This document shows, piece by piece, positions 1 through 9,680 of a stretch of 34,241 nucleotides of DNA. The notes beneath the pieces are model-generated. The model did no database searches. It was not told where the DNA came from and saw only the letters and a list, made by a program, of their open reading frames with translations. Each line of letters opens with the position of its first letter. The stretch's first letter is position 1. This DNA is from Candidatus Woesearchaeota archaeon. Its GTDB lineage: Archaea > Nanobdellota > Nanobdellia > SCGC-AAA011-G17 > GW2011-AR20. The stretch spans positions 1-34,241 of the forward strand of contig JAGVZK010000010.1 of assembly GCA_018302685.1 (NCBI GenBank), read 5' to 3'. The translations under genes and the position numbers were made by a program.

Positions 1-516
1 GCAATGTCTGGAGAGGGAATGGACTGGAATGGACTAATGGAGCTTTTTGAGGCTGCGAGGTGGGCGCCATCCTCATACAACAACCAGCCATGGAGATTTA
101 TTTATGCGTTAAGAAATACCGAGCACTGGGAAAATTTATTTGAGCTCATGATTGATTTCAACAAGTCATGGGCAAGGAATGCTGCAGCCCTTGTCGTTGT
201 CATTTCAAAAAAAACTTTTGACCACAATGGCGAGGACTCAATAACCCACAGCTTTGACGCCGGAGCTGCATGGGAAAATCTGGCGCTCCAGGCTTCAGCC
301 AATGGGCTGATAGCACACGGAATGCAGGGATTTGACTATGAAAAAGCCAGGAATACCTTAAAAATACCTGACGGCTATAAAGTTGAAGCAATGATAGCGA
401 TAGGCAAAGTTGGGAAAAAGGAAGATTTGCCTCAGGAATTACAGGAGAGAGAATTTCCATCCGACAGGAAAAAAATAAATGAAATTGCCTTTGAAGGCAA
501 ATTTATGGGGGAATAA
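1..516 (+). CDS. nitroreductase family protein (5' end outside window)
   Basis: ORF 4..516; motif [23 protein letters not shown] is typical of nitroreductases. The usual N-terminus precedes 'AMSGE', and the frame is open to the window edge, so the gene is probably partial. Confidence 0.85.
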   Translation, partial: AMSGEGMDWNGLMELFEAARWAPSSYNNQPWRFIYALRNTEHWENLFELMIDFNKSWARNAAALVVVISKKTFDHNGEDSITHSFDAGAAWENLALQASANGLIAHGMQGFDYEKARNTLKIPDGYKVEAMIAIGKVGKKEDLPQELQEREFPSDRKKINEIAFEGKFMGE

Positions 517-518
517 AA

Positions 519-1106
519 ATGTTCGAACTGCCAAAATTGAATTATGAGTACAATGCACTTGAGCCTTACATAGATGAAGAAACGATGAAAATACACCACA
601 CAAAACATCATCAGGCTTATACTGACAATTTCAACAAAGCCATAGGGGGAACAGACAAAAGCGCCGAGGAAATAATTGCCGGCTTGAATGAAGTTCCTGA
701 AGACAAGAGAGTTGCTGTTAGGAATAATGGCGGAGGCTATGTCAACCACAAATTGTTTTTCAGCATTCTAAAAAAAGATGTCGAGTGCGACGGCAAAATC
801 ATGAATGAGATCAACAAAGAATTTGGAAGCCTTGACAAGTTTAAAGAAGAATTTTCAAATGCTGCGTTAACACAGTTTGGCTCAGGCTGGGCATGGCTGG
901 TCGTCAGCAGGGGGAAACTTGAAATCATAAAGACAGGAAATCAGGATAGCCCATTAACAGAGGGAAAAAAGCCAATACTCGGAATTGACGTATGGGAGCA
1001 TGCATACTACCTTAAATATAAGAATAAAAGGGCTGAATATGTGGAGAATTTTTTCAAAGTCATTAACTGGGGCAGGGTAAATGAATTGTATCTTAAAAGC
1101 AAATAA
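519..1106 (+). CDS. sod: superoxide dismutase (Fe/Mn family)
   Basis: [56 protein letters not shown] motifs; 195 aa. Confidence 0.95.
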   Translation: MFELPKLNYEYNALEPYIDEETMKIHHTKHHQAYTDNFNKAIGGTDKSAEEIIAGLNEVPEDKRVAVRNNGGGYVNHKLFFSILKKDVECDGKIMNEINKEFGSLDKFKEEFSNAALTQFGSGWAWLVVSRGKLEIIKTGNQDSPLTEGKKPILGIDVWEHAYYLKYKNKRAEYVENFFKVINWGRVNELYLKSK

Positions 1107-1192
1107 TTTCTCTTTAGTTGTAAACTGAGATTAGAAATATATATAAATAGAATAAGAGGGGCTGTTACAGAAAATTTTTTGAGGGTGGTAGA

Positions 1193-1585
1193 ATGGGGTA
1201 TACAATAAATGGCAAAGACATAGAGTTCTTAACTGGTTTGAATGGATTAACAGAAAAGCTGAATAATGATCAATTTCGAGAGTTCGTTAGAATTCTAAAC
1301 AGTGGAGATTGCTTTGTTCCATATGTTATGATAAGCTATGGCGGATCCTATAATCTCAGCACTTTAATTGGGAGGCTGGAAGAACTGAGGAATAGCCACA
1401 CTAATTTCGGAGTGAATGTTGCATTGGTTCAAGGAAGTTTGAGAAAGCAATTAACATCAATATCAAACACAAGGATGCCTGAGGATCAAGAAAGTCTTAG
1501 TTTACTTTATAAGGCTCTCTTTAATTCTGAAAACGTGGGAAGAGTGAGGAGTTATATATTAGCTCCGTTTGAGGATTTATTTTAG
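1193..1585 (+). CDS. hypothetical protein
   Basis: 130-aa ORF with ATG start and an AT-rich TATA-like sequence (atatatataaatag) upstream; no family recognised. Confidence 0.55.
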   Translation: MGYTINGKDIEFLTGLNGLTEKLNNDQFREFVRILNSGDCFVPYVMISYGGSYNLSTLIGRLEELRNSHTNFGVNVALVQGSLRKQLTSISNTRMPEDQESLSLLYKALFNSENVGRVRSYILAPFEDLF

Positions 1586-1619
1586 CAAAGTTTATTAAGA
1601 AAAAATTGTAACCAAAGAC

Positions 1620-2786
1620 ATGAATTTCAATAGGTTTGCAATTATATTTTTGATTTTTGCTTTATTACTTGGATTTTTAACTGGCTGCACGGCAAAACAA
1701 ACTCCAGGGATTAAGCCGGGAAACTTTTTCGAGGAAGGACAGTGCGAAGGCCCAGTAATAGGAACAATGGTGAGAAGCAACGTACTGCTGAGCAATAAAT
1801 TCTACAGGGAGGGTTTTACAGACAACTTTGAGTGGGGAACTATTCCTGGGAAGCACGAATTTGAGATCATCCATCCATCCGGCAGCGAGTACCGATTTGA
1901 AAGCGCAGATGCGGCTCTAAGCCTTTTAGAAAACAGCAACAAACATTATGGAATATATCACAATCTCATTACGTCAAGGGACATCAGAATTCCTGACTGG
2001 TATAAATTGCTGAGCCAGGAAGAGAAAAGAGCCTTTCTTGAGAATCACATAAGAACAATGGTTTCACGATACAAAGGGAGAATTCCTGTCTATATTGTAG
2101 TCAATCATCCCTTGCTGTGGGAATGGAAGTCTGCAAATGATTTCATGGGAACCGGGTGGAACAGGGTTGATGCCCTGAGCAATTTCTTCACATGGGCTCA
2201 TGAAGAAGACCCTAAAGCAATCTTGATATTAAATGAAGGAGGGGACTCAAGTCTTGAAACAGGAGTTATCATCAACCAGAGCAGAGGGCAGGAGTATGTT
2301 GATTTGATAAATGAGCTTTTAGACAGGGAAGTTCCAATCCACGGAATCGGGCTTATGGGGCACTTTGGATTGGGCGACGGGACTCTACCTCCTGACGAGC
2401 ACCTTATTAATATTCTGGATTTATATGAGTCAACAGGGCTTCCAATCTTCATAACTGAATTGGATGTAAGCTATGACTGGACAAGGGCATTTGCAAACCC
2501 TGAAGATTCTGAATATCCCTTTAATCCTGAAACTGAATTTGAGGGTGATGGGATGAAGTATGAAAACTATTGGGAGTATCAGGCATATGCATACAAGCAT
2601 GCGATTGAATTATTTTCATCCCATAAGAGCGTCGTGGCAATCTATCTTTGGGACATTGTAGAAAGCCCAGAATCATGGAGAACCGGAACAGGAATATATT
2701 TTAATGACGGCAAGCCAAAGCCCGCCTACTATTCAATCAAGCCACTGCTTGATGATGCCAAAGGAAGGAAACTATGCATCACCTAA
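1620..2786 (+). CDS. GH10 (endo-xylanase-like) family lipoprotein, degenerate active site
   Basis: N-terminal hydrophobic segment plus lipobox-like LTGC. GH10-like blocks: LENHIRTMVSRYKGRIPVYIVVNH, HGIGLMGHFG, PIFITELDVSYDW, WDIVESPESWR...KPKPAYYSI. Confidence 0.8.
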   Translation: MNFNRFAIIFLIFALLLGFLTGCTAKQTPGIKPGNFFEEGQCEGPVIGTMVRSNVLLSNKFYREGFTDNFEWGTIPGKHEFEIIHPSGSEYRFESADAALSLLENSNKHYGIYHNLITSRDIRIPDWYKLLSQEEKRAFLENHIRTMVSRYKGRIPVYIVVNHPLLWEWKSANDFMGTGWNRVDALSNFFTWAHEEDPKAILILNEGGDSSLETGVIINQSRGQEYVDLINELLDREVPIHGIGLMGHFGLGDGTLPPDEHLINILDLYESTGLPIFITELDVSYDWTRAFANPEDSEYPFNPETEFEGDGMKYENYWEYQAYAYKHAIELFSSHKSVVAIYLWDIVESPESWRTGTGIYFNDGKPKPAYYSIKPLLDDAKGRKLCIT

Positions 2787-2851
2787 GAGGGAATAGAAGC
2801 ACTTAAAAAGGGCATTTACAACCCTACTTACAATTGTAAAAAGGAGATAAA

Positions 2852-3070
2852 ATGAGACAAGAAGACAATAAAAGGTCAGGCAGAAATCGTGATTCTGGCG
2901 GATACGGAAGCAATTATGGTTCAAGGGATTTTGGCTCCGAACAGAGAGAAATGCATAAAGCTGTTTGCTCCGAGTGCGGAAATGAATGCGAAGTTCCATT
3001 CAAACCAACAGAAGGCAAGCCAGTATACTGCAAATCATGCTATGCTAACCACAAGCCAAAAAGATTTTAG
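2852..3070 (+). CDS. small CxxC-x17-CxxC zinc-ribbon-type protein
   Basis: C-SE-C-(17 residues)-C-KS-C spacing in VCSECGNECEVPFKPTEGKPVYCKSCY; basic/Gly-rich N-terminus. Confidence 0.8.
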   Translation: MRQEDNKRSGRNRDSGGYGSNYGSRDFGSEQREMHKAVCSECGNECEVPFKPTEGKPVYCKSCYANHKPKRF

Positions 3071-3170
3071 ATAAACCTAAGTTTTGGATAAAATCACAAA
3101 AATTTATTTCTTATTTGTTGAAGTCAATTCCACCGGAACAAATTAATATTCTAAATCACTCCTGTTACAA

Positions 3171-3662
3171 ATGAACTGGAAGAGCCATTTATTCATCAGC
3201 GCTGTTTTGACTGCCCTAATCTCCTATCTTTTGAAAATAAACCTGCTGTCGATGGAAATCATCCCCTTGGTTATTGCAGTCGTGGCATTCAGCCTCCTTC
3301 CAGATATTGATCACCCAAAATCAAAGATTTCCTCATGGTTCAGGATTTTCTACATTCTTCTCGGGATTTATTCCATCTATGGAATAATTAATGGAGAACT
3401 TGTTTATTCAGTGTCACTAGCATCGGCCATTTTGCTGTTCATTTTTCACGCCGGAATTTCAGAGAACAGCTACAGGCACAGAAAGTTTCCGCACAGCTTT
3501 ACATTTGGGGTTATTGCCTCAATGATATTATATGCCTTCACAGGGTTAATTATTGCACTTATAGGTTTTGGATGCTTTACAATTCATCTTTTACTAGACA
3601 ACCATGTTTTAAGGGCATTCAATTATGATATCAAACTATGGAGAAAGCTTTTAAGAAGATGA
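3171..3662 (+). CDS. membrane-bound metal-dependent hydrolase-like protein (YdjM/DUF457 type)
   Basis: Multiple TM segments; LPDIDHPKSKIS and HRKFPHSF motifs. Confidence 0.75.
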   Translation: MNWKSHLFISAVLTALISYLLKINLLSMEIIPLVIAVVAFSLLPDIDHPKSKISSWFRIFYILLGIYSIYGIINGELVYSVSLASAILLFIFHAGISENSYRHRKFPHSFTFGVIASMILYAFTGLIIALIGFGCFTIHLLLDNHVLRAFNYDIKLWRKLLRR

Positions 3663-3703
3663 CTGTTAGTTAAGCTTTTATATTAATTTCATTCCCTAAA
3701 TAA

Positions 3704-5416
3704 ATGGATCGGAAAAACATCACGTGGGATCTGTCTGATCTTGGCAAGCTGGAAAATATTGACAAGGAAGTTTCTGAAATAAGGAAATTAGCGGACAAAA
3801 TAGAAAAATACAGAAAAAATTTCAATGAGAACATTTCCTCTAAGGAATTTCTTAAGATACTGAATGAGACTGAAAAATTGATGGTCCGCCTGTCAAAAAA
3901 TGCCTCTCTGATCCATCTCAATTTTTACAAGGACACAAAAAATCCTAAATTCCACTCGTTAACATCAAAAATAGACACTCTCGGAGCTGAAATCAGCAAC
4001 AAACTCATGTTCATCAGCCTTGAATTCAAAAAATTCAGCGAAAAAAACGCAGAGAGGCTAATCAAGGAAACTCCAAGCCACAGCTACTATTTGAAAAGGC
4101 TGCGGGAGCTGAAGGATTACACTCTTGCCGAAGAGGTTGAGAAGGTTATTAATCTGAAGGATGTTAGCGGAATCAACGCATTAATTTCAATCTATTACAT
4201 CTTTGTCTCTGAATTCAAATATGAATTTGAAGGCAAAAAAATAACGCAGGAGGAACTGCTGAAGCATGTCAAGGATACTAATCCAAAAAGGAGGGAAAGG
4301 GCATATGAATCTTTATTGGGGAAGTACAGGGAAAATAAAAATATCATCTCATTGATATATTCCAATGTAGTCAACAACTGGATGACGGAAATTCAGCTGA
4401 GGGGATACAAAAGCCCAATCTCAATAAGGAATGAGGCAAACGATCTTGAGGATGAAGATGTGGACACCCTTCTGAGAGTCTTTGAAAAGAATATTGACAT
4501 TTTCAGGGAATACTTCAATGCCAAAGCCAAAGCCCTTGGAGTGAAAAAGCTCAGGAGGTACGACATCTATTCGCCTATGTCAAAAATAAAAAAGGAATTT
4601 GATTTCAATAAAGGAAGAAATCTTGTCATTGATTCTTTTTCAGGCTTTGACGACTTTAAGAAAATAGCGGAGGATATCCTTAAGAATCATGTTGACAGCG
4701 AGGTAAAGGAAGGAAAGAGGGGAGGAGCCTTCTGCCACTGCCCCAATCCCAAAACAAAGCCATTCGTGATGATGAGCTACACAGGAGATTTAAAATCGGT
4801 TGAGACGCTTGCACATGAACTTGGACATGGAATACACTTCAGCCTATCAAGCAAGAATAATATTTACTCTCACGATGCAGTGCTTCCTATGGCCGAGACC
4901 GCATCAACTTTCTGCGAAACCCTCTGGCTCAGCCACATGAAGAAAAAATTCCGGGACATCAGAAGAGACCTTATTTTCACCGAGCTTGACGGTGCATACG
5001 CTTCGATTGCAAGGCAGTTTAATTTCGTCATCTTTGAAAAGAAGGCTCATGAGCTGATAAAAAACGGCGGAAGCTCAGAGGATATTGAAGAGTTATACCT
5101 TGACCTGCTGAAGAGGCATTTTGGCGACTCTATAGAACTGAATGATATATTCAGATATGAATATCTTTACATTCCCCATATATTTGAAACTCCCTTCTAC
5201 TGCTATGCCTATGGTTTTGGACTGCTGCTGGCGCTGAGCCTCTACAGGAAATACCTTGATGACAACAGCTTCAAAAAAGACATTGTGAAGATATTTAAGA
5301 GCGGAAGCAATGATTCTCCGAGGAATATCCTTAAAAAATCTGGGATCGAGATGAATGGAGAGTTCTGGCAGAACGGCTTTGATTATCTGAGAAGTCTCGT
5401 GAAAGATTTGAAATGA
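3704..5416 (+). CDS. pepF: M3 family oligoendopeptidase F
   Basis: 570 aa; zinc motif ETLAHELGHGIHF (HExxH) with the downstream AETASTFCE helix typical of M3B peptidases. Confidence 0.93.
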   Translation: MDRKNITWDLSDLGKLENIDKEVSEIRKLADKIEKYRKNFNENISSKEFLKILNETEKLMVRLSKNASLIHLNFYKDTKNPKFHSLTSKIDTLGAEISNKLMFISLEFKKFSEKNAERLIKETPSHSYYLKRLRELKDYTLAEEVEKVINLKDVSGINALISIYYIFVSEFKYEFEGKKITQEELLKHVKDTNPKRRERAYESLLGKYRENKNIISLIYSNVVNNWMTEIQLRGYKSPISIRNEANDLEDEDVDTLLRVFEKNIDIFREYFNAKAKALGVKKLRRYDIYSPMSKIKKEFDFNKGRNLVIDSFSGFDDFKKIAEDILKNHVDSEVKEGKRGGAFCHCPNPKTKPFVMMSYTGDLKSVETLAHELGHGIHFSLSSKNNIYSHDAVLPMAETASTFCETLWLSHMKKKFRDIRRDLIFTELDGAYASIARQFNFVIFEKKAHELIKNGGSSEDIEELYLDLLKRHFGDSIELNDIFRYEYLYIPHIFETPFYCYAYGFGLLLALSLYRKYLDDNSFKKDIVKIFKSGSNDSPRNILKKSGIEMNGEFWQNGFDYLRSLVKDLK

Positions 5417-6057
5417 TTGATGAAATCCACAAAATCCTGAAGGAAGAGGTGAGGAATTACAATGTTCCGATTGCGGAGCTCATTAAATTAAAAACTGAGA
5501 GCAAGTTCAAAACTTTAATAATAACAATACTGTCCTCAAGAACAACGGACAAAACACTGCTTAAGATCCATGACAGGATATTCTCCGAAATTAACGGCTT
5601 TGACGACCTTAAAAGGCTTTCAGCCAGCGAGATTGAAAAATTGATATATCCAGTTGGATTTTACAGGAACAAGGCGAAATACCTCAAAAGACTGCCTGAT
5701 GTGATCGAGAAAGAATTCAACGGCAGAATTCCAGACAATGTTGATGATCTGATGAAGCTGCCCGGCGTCGGAAGAAAAGTCGCGAATGTAGTGAGTGTAG
5801 TCGCATTCGGCAACTATGACATTGGCGTCGATACACATGTCCACAGGATAATGAACAGACTAGGATATTTAAAAACCAAAAATCCCGACGAGACTGAAAA
5901 AACACTGAGGAAGAAGCTTCCAAAAGAATACTGGAAAGACATAAATTACATCCTGGTTGCTTTTGGCCAGAACTTATGCACTCCGATAAGCCCACACTGT
6001 AGCAGGTGCCCGATAAGAAAATACTGCAAAAGAGTTGAAGTCAAGAAATCAAGATAG
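5413..6057 (+). CDS. nth: endonuclease III
   Basis: HhH LPGVGRKVANVV, VDTHVHRIMNRLGY, Fe-S loop C-x6-C-x2-C-x5-C; overlaps pepF stop by 4 nt. Confidence 0.95.
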   Translation: MIDEIHKILKEEVRNYNVPIAELIKLKTESKFKTLIITILSSRTTDKTLLKIHDRIFSEINGFDDLKRLSASEIEKLIYPVGFYRNKAKYLKRLPDVIEKEFNGRIPDNVDDLMKLPGVGRKVANVVSVVAFGNYDIGVDTHVHRIMNRLGYLKTKNPDETEKTLRKKLPKEYWKDINYILVAFGQNLCTPISPHCSRCPIRKYCKRVEVKKSR

Positions 6058-6423
6058 CTCAGTCTTTAAATCCCCCCACAATTGACTGAGTTTCTTTACA
6101 AATTCTTCCAGGCTAAGTTCTTGGAGATTCCTAATTTCGTTGTCTTTGAGTGAAATCATTTTCCCATTTGAGGCCACCAAATCTATATACTTTTCTCCGA
6201 CCATTCCATTCATGTCTGTAGTTGTGGTGCATGAATACACCAAGCACAACTTAAGATTGTTTAAGCAGTATGCTAACCTAAGGACTGAATTTGTAGTACT
6301 TTCATCGGTAAAATATATTTCATGATCCGGTTTCAGCACCTGCCCACCCATAATTACAACTATCTCCCTTAGACCAGAATCAAGCTTACCGGCCAAATAC
6401 ACTGAAAAATCAAATTTCACCAT
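6049..6423 (-). CDS. hypothetical protein
   Basis: 124-aa ORF starting ~30 nt from a TATA box shared with the divergent glycosylase gene; convergent overlap with nth. Confidence 0.6.
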   Translation of the reverse strand: MVKFDFSVYLAGKLDSGLREIVVIMGGQVLKPDHEIYFTDESTTNSVLRLAYCLNNLKLCLVYSCTTTTDMNGMVGEKYIDLVASNGKMISLKDNEIRNLQELSLEEFVKKLSQLWGDLKTELS

Positions 6424-6444
6424 TCTAAATCATGGATTAAAAGA

Positions 6445-6454
6445 TTTTATAAAA
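6445..6454. promoter_or_regulatory. palindromic TATA box (ttttataaaa) between divergent genes
   Basis: Perfect 10-nt palindrome located ~30 nt from the minus-strand start (6423) and ~35 nt from the plus-strand start (6481). Confidence 0.6.
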
Positions 6455-6480
6455 CTTATTGCCCTATTCCAAAGTATATA

Positions 6481-7089
6481 ATGGAAAAACTAATTGGCCA
6501 TATAAACCTTCTCAGAAGAAGTTCAATCAAAAATAAAATAGACAGTAGGCTAAAAGAATTTGAAAACAACAACGAATGGTTTTCCGAATTGTGCTTCTGC
6601 ATCCTGACTGCCAACTCAAAGGCAAAGACCGCAATAAATATCCAAAATGAGCTTGGTGAGGATGGATTCCTCAATTATGGTTTAAGTAAAATAAGGGAAT
6701 CAATAATAAGGAACAAGCACAGATTTCCAAACAACAAATCAAGATTCATAACTGAGGCCAGGAAATTCAAAGACATCAAAAATATATTAAATGGCAAGGA
6801 TGAATTTGATGCGAGAGAATTTCTGGCAAAAAATGTCAAAGGCATTGGGTACAAGGAGGCAAGTCACTTTCTGAGGAATGTAGGCTATAAAAATCTTGCA
6901 ATTCTTGACAGGCACATAATCACCCTTATGGCTGAAAATAAACTCATTGAAAAGCCAAAAAACCTGAATAAGAGAAATTACATTAAGATTGAGGGTGAAT
7001 TCAAAAAGATATGCGACAGGACAGGAATGAGTTGCGCAGAGCTTGACATGTACATGTGGCATCTAAAAACAGGAGAAGTCCTAAAGTAG
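6481..7089 (+). CDS. ogg: 8-oxoguanine DNA glycosylase/AP lyase (Ogg2-type)
   Basis: 202 aa; WFSELCFCILTANSKAKTA, KGIGYKEASHFLRNVGYKNLAILDRHI (HhH-GPD with K...D). Confidence 0.9.
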   Translation: MEKLIGHINLLRRSSIKNKIDSRLKEFENNNEWFSELCFCILTANSKAKTAINIQNELGEDGFLNYGLSKIRESIIRNKHRFPNNKSRFITEARKFKDIKNILNGKDEFDAREFLAKNVKGIGYKEASHFLRNVGYKNLAILDRHIITLMAENKLIEKPKNLNKRNYIKIEGEFKKICDRTGMSCAELDMYMWHLKTGEVLK

Positions 7090-7094
7090 AAATG

Positions 7095-7102
7095 TTTATA
7101 AA
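7095..7102 (+). promoter_or_regulatory. TATA box (tttataaa), probable leaderless promoter of speD-like gene
   Basis: tttataaa starts 29 nt upstream of the ATG at 7124. Confidence 0.6.
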
Positions 7103-7123
7103 TAAAAATTCTAAAATTTTTGG

Positions 7124-7417
7124 ATGAAAGCGGAGATATTCAACTTCAACAGATGGATAAATGAAACAAATTCCGCAAAGTTAAGGGATAAATTCGACAA
7201 AATTCTCAGAAAGTCCGGATTTACTGTCCTTAATCTTTCAGAGCATCATTTCCAGCCATATGGTTACACCGCGCTATGGCTGCTTGGGGAGAGCCACTTT
7301 GCAGTCCACACTTTTCCCGAAGAGAACAAAACTTACATAGAGCTTTCAAGCTGCAACAGGAAGCTTTACAATAAATTTCTCAAACTTTTGCAGGATGGCG
7401 GGACGCTGTTCAAATAA
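7124..7417 (+). CDS. speD: S-adenosylmethionine decarboxylase proenzyme-like (SpeD family), short form
   Basis: 97 aa; autocleavage-type motif GESHFAVHTFPE and downstream SSC matching the ESH...TWPE...TCG arrangement of SpeD. Confidence 0.8.
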   Translation: MKAEIFNFNRWINETNSAKLRDKFDKILRKSGFTVLNLSEHHFQPYGYTALWLLGESHFAVHTFPEENKTYIELSSCNRKLYNKFLKLLQDGGTLFK

Positions 7418-7460
7418 ATAATAGGAACGTTTTTATGTACTGATAAATATTGGTATTGTA

Positions 7461-7740
7461 TTTGGGCAGGCAGCCAAAACATTTAACATAAGTTTGACTG
7501 GGTATCCTGTTTCAAGTTATGAAAGAACAATCGACTTTTCTTAAATCTTATTATACTCTAATGCGGTATGTTGATGACATTGTAGATAGAAATGCTCCTC
7601 TTCCAGTTAGATTTCAATCTTCAGTTGAATTTGTTGAAAAAAAATTGATTTTGCTAAACATGCAACAAATCCACGAAATTCTGCAGATTGTTTAATGTTG
7701 TATTGTTTTCAATTAGCAAATAAATTTGGACAAGAATGAG
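7461..7740 (+). pseudogene. squalene/phytoene synthase family relic (frameshifted)
   Basis: Frame 1: FGQAAKTFNISLTGYPVSSYERTIDFS*; frame 2 (7519..7695): FLKSYYTLMRYVDDIVDRNAPLPVRFQSSVEFVEKK...; frame 3: FAKHATNPRNSADCLMLYCFQLANKFGQE*. RYVDDIVD is the Asp-rich motif of the family. Confidence 0.6.
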
Positions 7741-7777
7741 AATCTACGAAGCTTACGAAGGATAGAATAACAATTAA

Positions 7778-9661
7778 TTATCTAATTCTGACAGCATCTA
7801 ATGTTCTTGGCGCTATGGTCTCAATTCTGAATGTCTTATGGATGCTTGAGGCCAAATCAAGGCACTTTGAACTTTCCCCATGAACCAATATTATCTTCTT
7901 GGGCTTTGGATCAAGCCTCTTGACAAAATTCATCAGCTGGTCCCTGGAAGAGTGGCCTGAAAATCCCTTGAGCGCAAAAATTTTGAGCTTGACGCTGATG
8001 GTTTCATCCTCGCTGATTCTTATGTCTCCGTCCCCGTTTTCAAGCCTTCTTCCCAATGAACCAGGCCCCTGATAGGAGACTAGAACAAGAGAATTTCTCT
8101 CAGAATTTGCAAGCTCCTTGAAATACTCAACAGAAGCTCCTCCGGTCATCATGCCAGAAGTGGCCAATATGACGCACGGCCCACCCTCTATCACTTCCTT
8201 CATTTCTTTCTGTGAGCCCACATGATGGAATATCTTGCTCAGGAATGGATTGTGATCCTTGTGGAATATTGATTTTTTTACCAGTGAATTGAAGAAATCT
8301 GGATAAGCAGTGTGGATTGCGGTGACATCCCACACCATCCCCTGGACATAAACAGGTATTTCGGGAATCAGCCCGTTCTTGTGCGACTTTTCGACTATCA
8401 GCATGATCTCCTGGGCTCTTCCAACTCCAAGGACAGGGATAAGGCATTTGCCTCTTTTCTCAATAGTCTCTTTGATTATTTTGACTAATTCATTTTCGGA
8501 GTCCTTTCTTGTCGCAGGATTGTCGTCCTTTCCTCCATAAGTTGCCTCCATGATTACTGTTTCCAGCCTCGGAAATTTTGTTATTGCCTGTGATAATAAA
8601 TTGGAATTCTCATAATTTATATCTCCAGTGTAAAGGAGATTATGAAGGCCGTTTCCAACATGAAGATGGATCATTGCGCTTCCAAGGGTGTGTCCGGCAT
8701 TGTATAGAGTAATCCTTATATCTGGAGTGATGTCTGTAACCTCTTCGTAATCTAAGACAACAGTGTGCTTCACGACTTCTTTAATGTCTGTTGAAGAGTA
8801 AATTGAATCCTTGGCTTCCTTCTGCGATACTGAGATGTAATCCAGCGTAAGCAGAGCCGCAATATCCCTTGTCGGGGCCGTGCAGTAAACCGGGCCTCTG
8901 TAGCCCATCTTGAATAGGTAGGGAAGAAGTCCGACATGATCCAGATGGCTGTGGCTTATGATGACGGCATCTAGATCGTTTATGTTGAACTCTGGAGCCT
9001 CCAGATATGGAAATGCATCCTGTTCATTTGCAATGTCAATTCCGCAGTCAAGCAGGACTCTTGATTCTGGGGTCTGCAGCAGTATGCACGACCTTCCGAC
9101 GTGCCTTGCAGCCCCGAGGAAAGTGGCTCTTATCCACTGCGACCTCTTTTCCCTTGTCCATCCGTCATATATTCTTTTTCCTATTTTGTTGAGGAACCTT
9201 CTTCTGTAGTCATTGTTCTCATACAGGACTCCTCTTATGTTCTCGATTAATTTTGATCTTATTGAGGGTGTTCTCTTGATCTGTGGAACCCAAAGTGTTT
9301 TTTCCCTTATGTCTTTCAGAACTTCTCCAGCTTTTCCGATTGCAACTCCCGGCTTCTCAACTTCTATAATCACAATTGACCTTTGAGGATCAAATATCAT
9401 TTGGGACAGTCCAGCATCCCCAGGAATCAGTTTTCTTATCTGCTCTTCAGCCTTTTCAATTCCCATTGTCATGCTCGGGTCAGGCCTGAGCTCAACTCTC
9501 TTCTTGATGCTGTCAACGATCTTCTTGATCACTCCATTGCTGTTCAGAAAAAAATCCTTGGTTTTTGTATAAACAACTATGTTGGCCCCTTCAAATAATG
9601 TGTCAGAAATATCTACATTACTTGGTATTTCCTTTAATACTTCTTTTATTATATCTGCCAT
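7778..9661 (-). CDS. aCPSF1/FttA-type beta-CASP ribonuclease, transcription termination factor
   Basis: 627 aa; N-terminal KH-like region, MBL motif ISHSHLDHVG, beta-CASP motifs (MEATYGG, GHSSRDQL, LVHGE). Confidence 0.95.
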   Translation of the reverse strand: MADIIKEVLKEIPSNVDISDTLFEGANIVVYTKTKDFFLNSNGVIKKIVDSIKKRVELRPDPSMTMGIEKAEEQIRKLIPGDAGLSQMIFDPQRSIVIIEVEKPGVAIGKAGEVLKDIREKTLWVPQIKRTPSIRSKLIENIRGVLYENNDYRRRFLNKIGKRIYDGWTREKRSQWIRATFLGAARHVGRSCILLQTPESRVLLDCGIDIANEQDAFPYLEAPEFNINDLDAVIISHSHLDHVGLLPYLFKMGYRGPVYCTAPTRDIAALLTLDYISVSQKEAKDSIYSSTDIKEVVKHTVVLDYEEVTDITPDIRITLYNAGHTLGSAMIHLHVGNGLHNLLYTGDINYENSNLLSQAITKFPRLETVIMEATYGGKDDNPATRKDSENELVKIIKETIEKRGKCLIPVLGVGRAQEIMLIVEKSHKNGLIPEIPVYVQGMVWDVTAIHTAYPDFFNSLVKKSIFHKDHNPFLSKIFHHVGSQKEMKEVIEGGPCVILATSGMMTGGASVEYFKELANSERNSLVLVSYQGPGSLGRRLENGDGDIRISEDETISVKLKIFALKGFSGHSSRDQLMNFVKRLDPKPKKIILVHGESSKCLDLASSIHKTFRIETIAPRTLDAVRIR

Positions 9662-9680
9662 TATTATAGAACTTTATTCC

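Noticed and set aside
8127-8447. ORF in alternative frame inside aCPSF1
   Set aside because: Fully overlapped by a clearly conserved gene.
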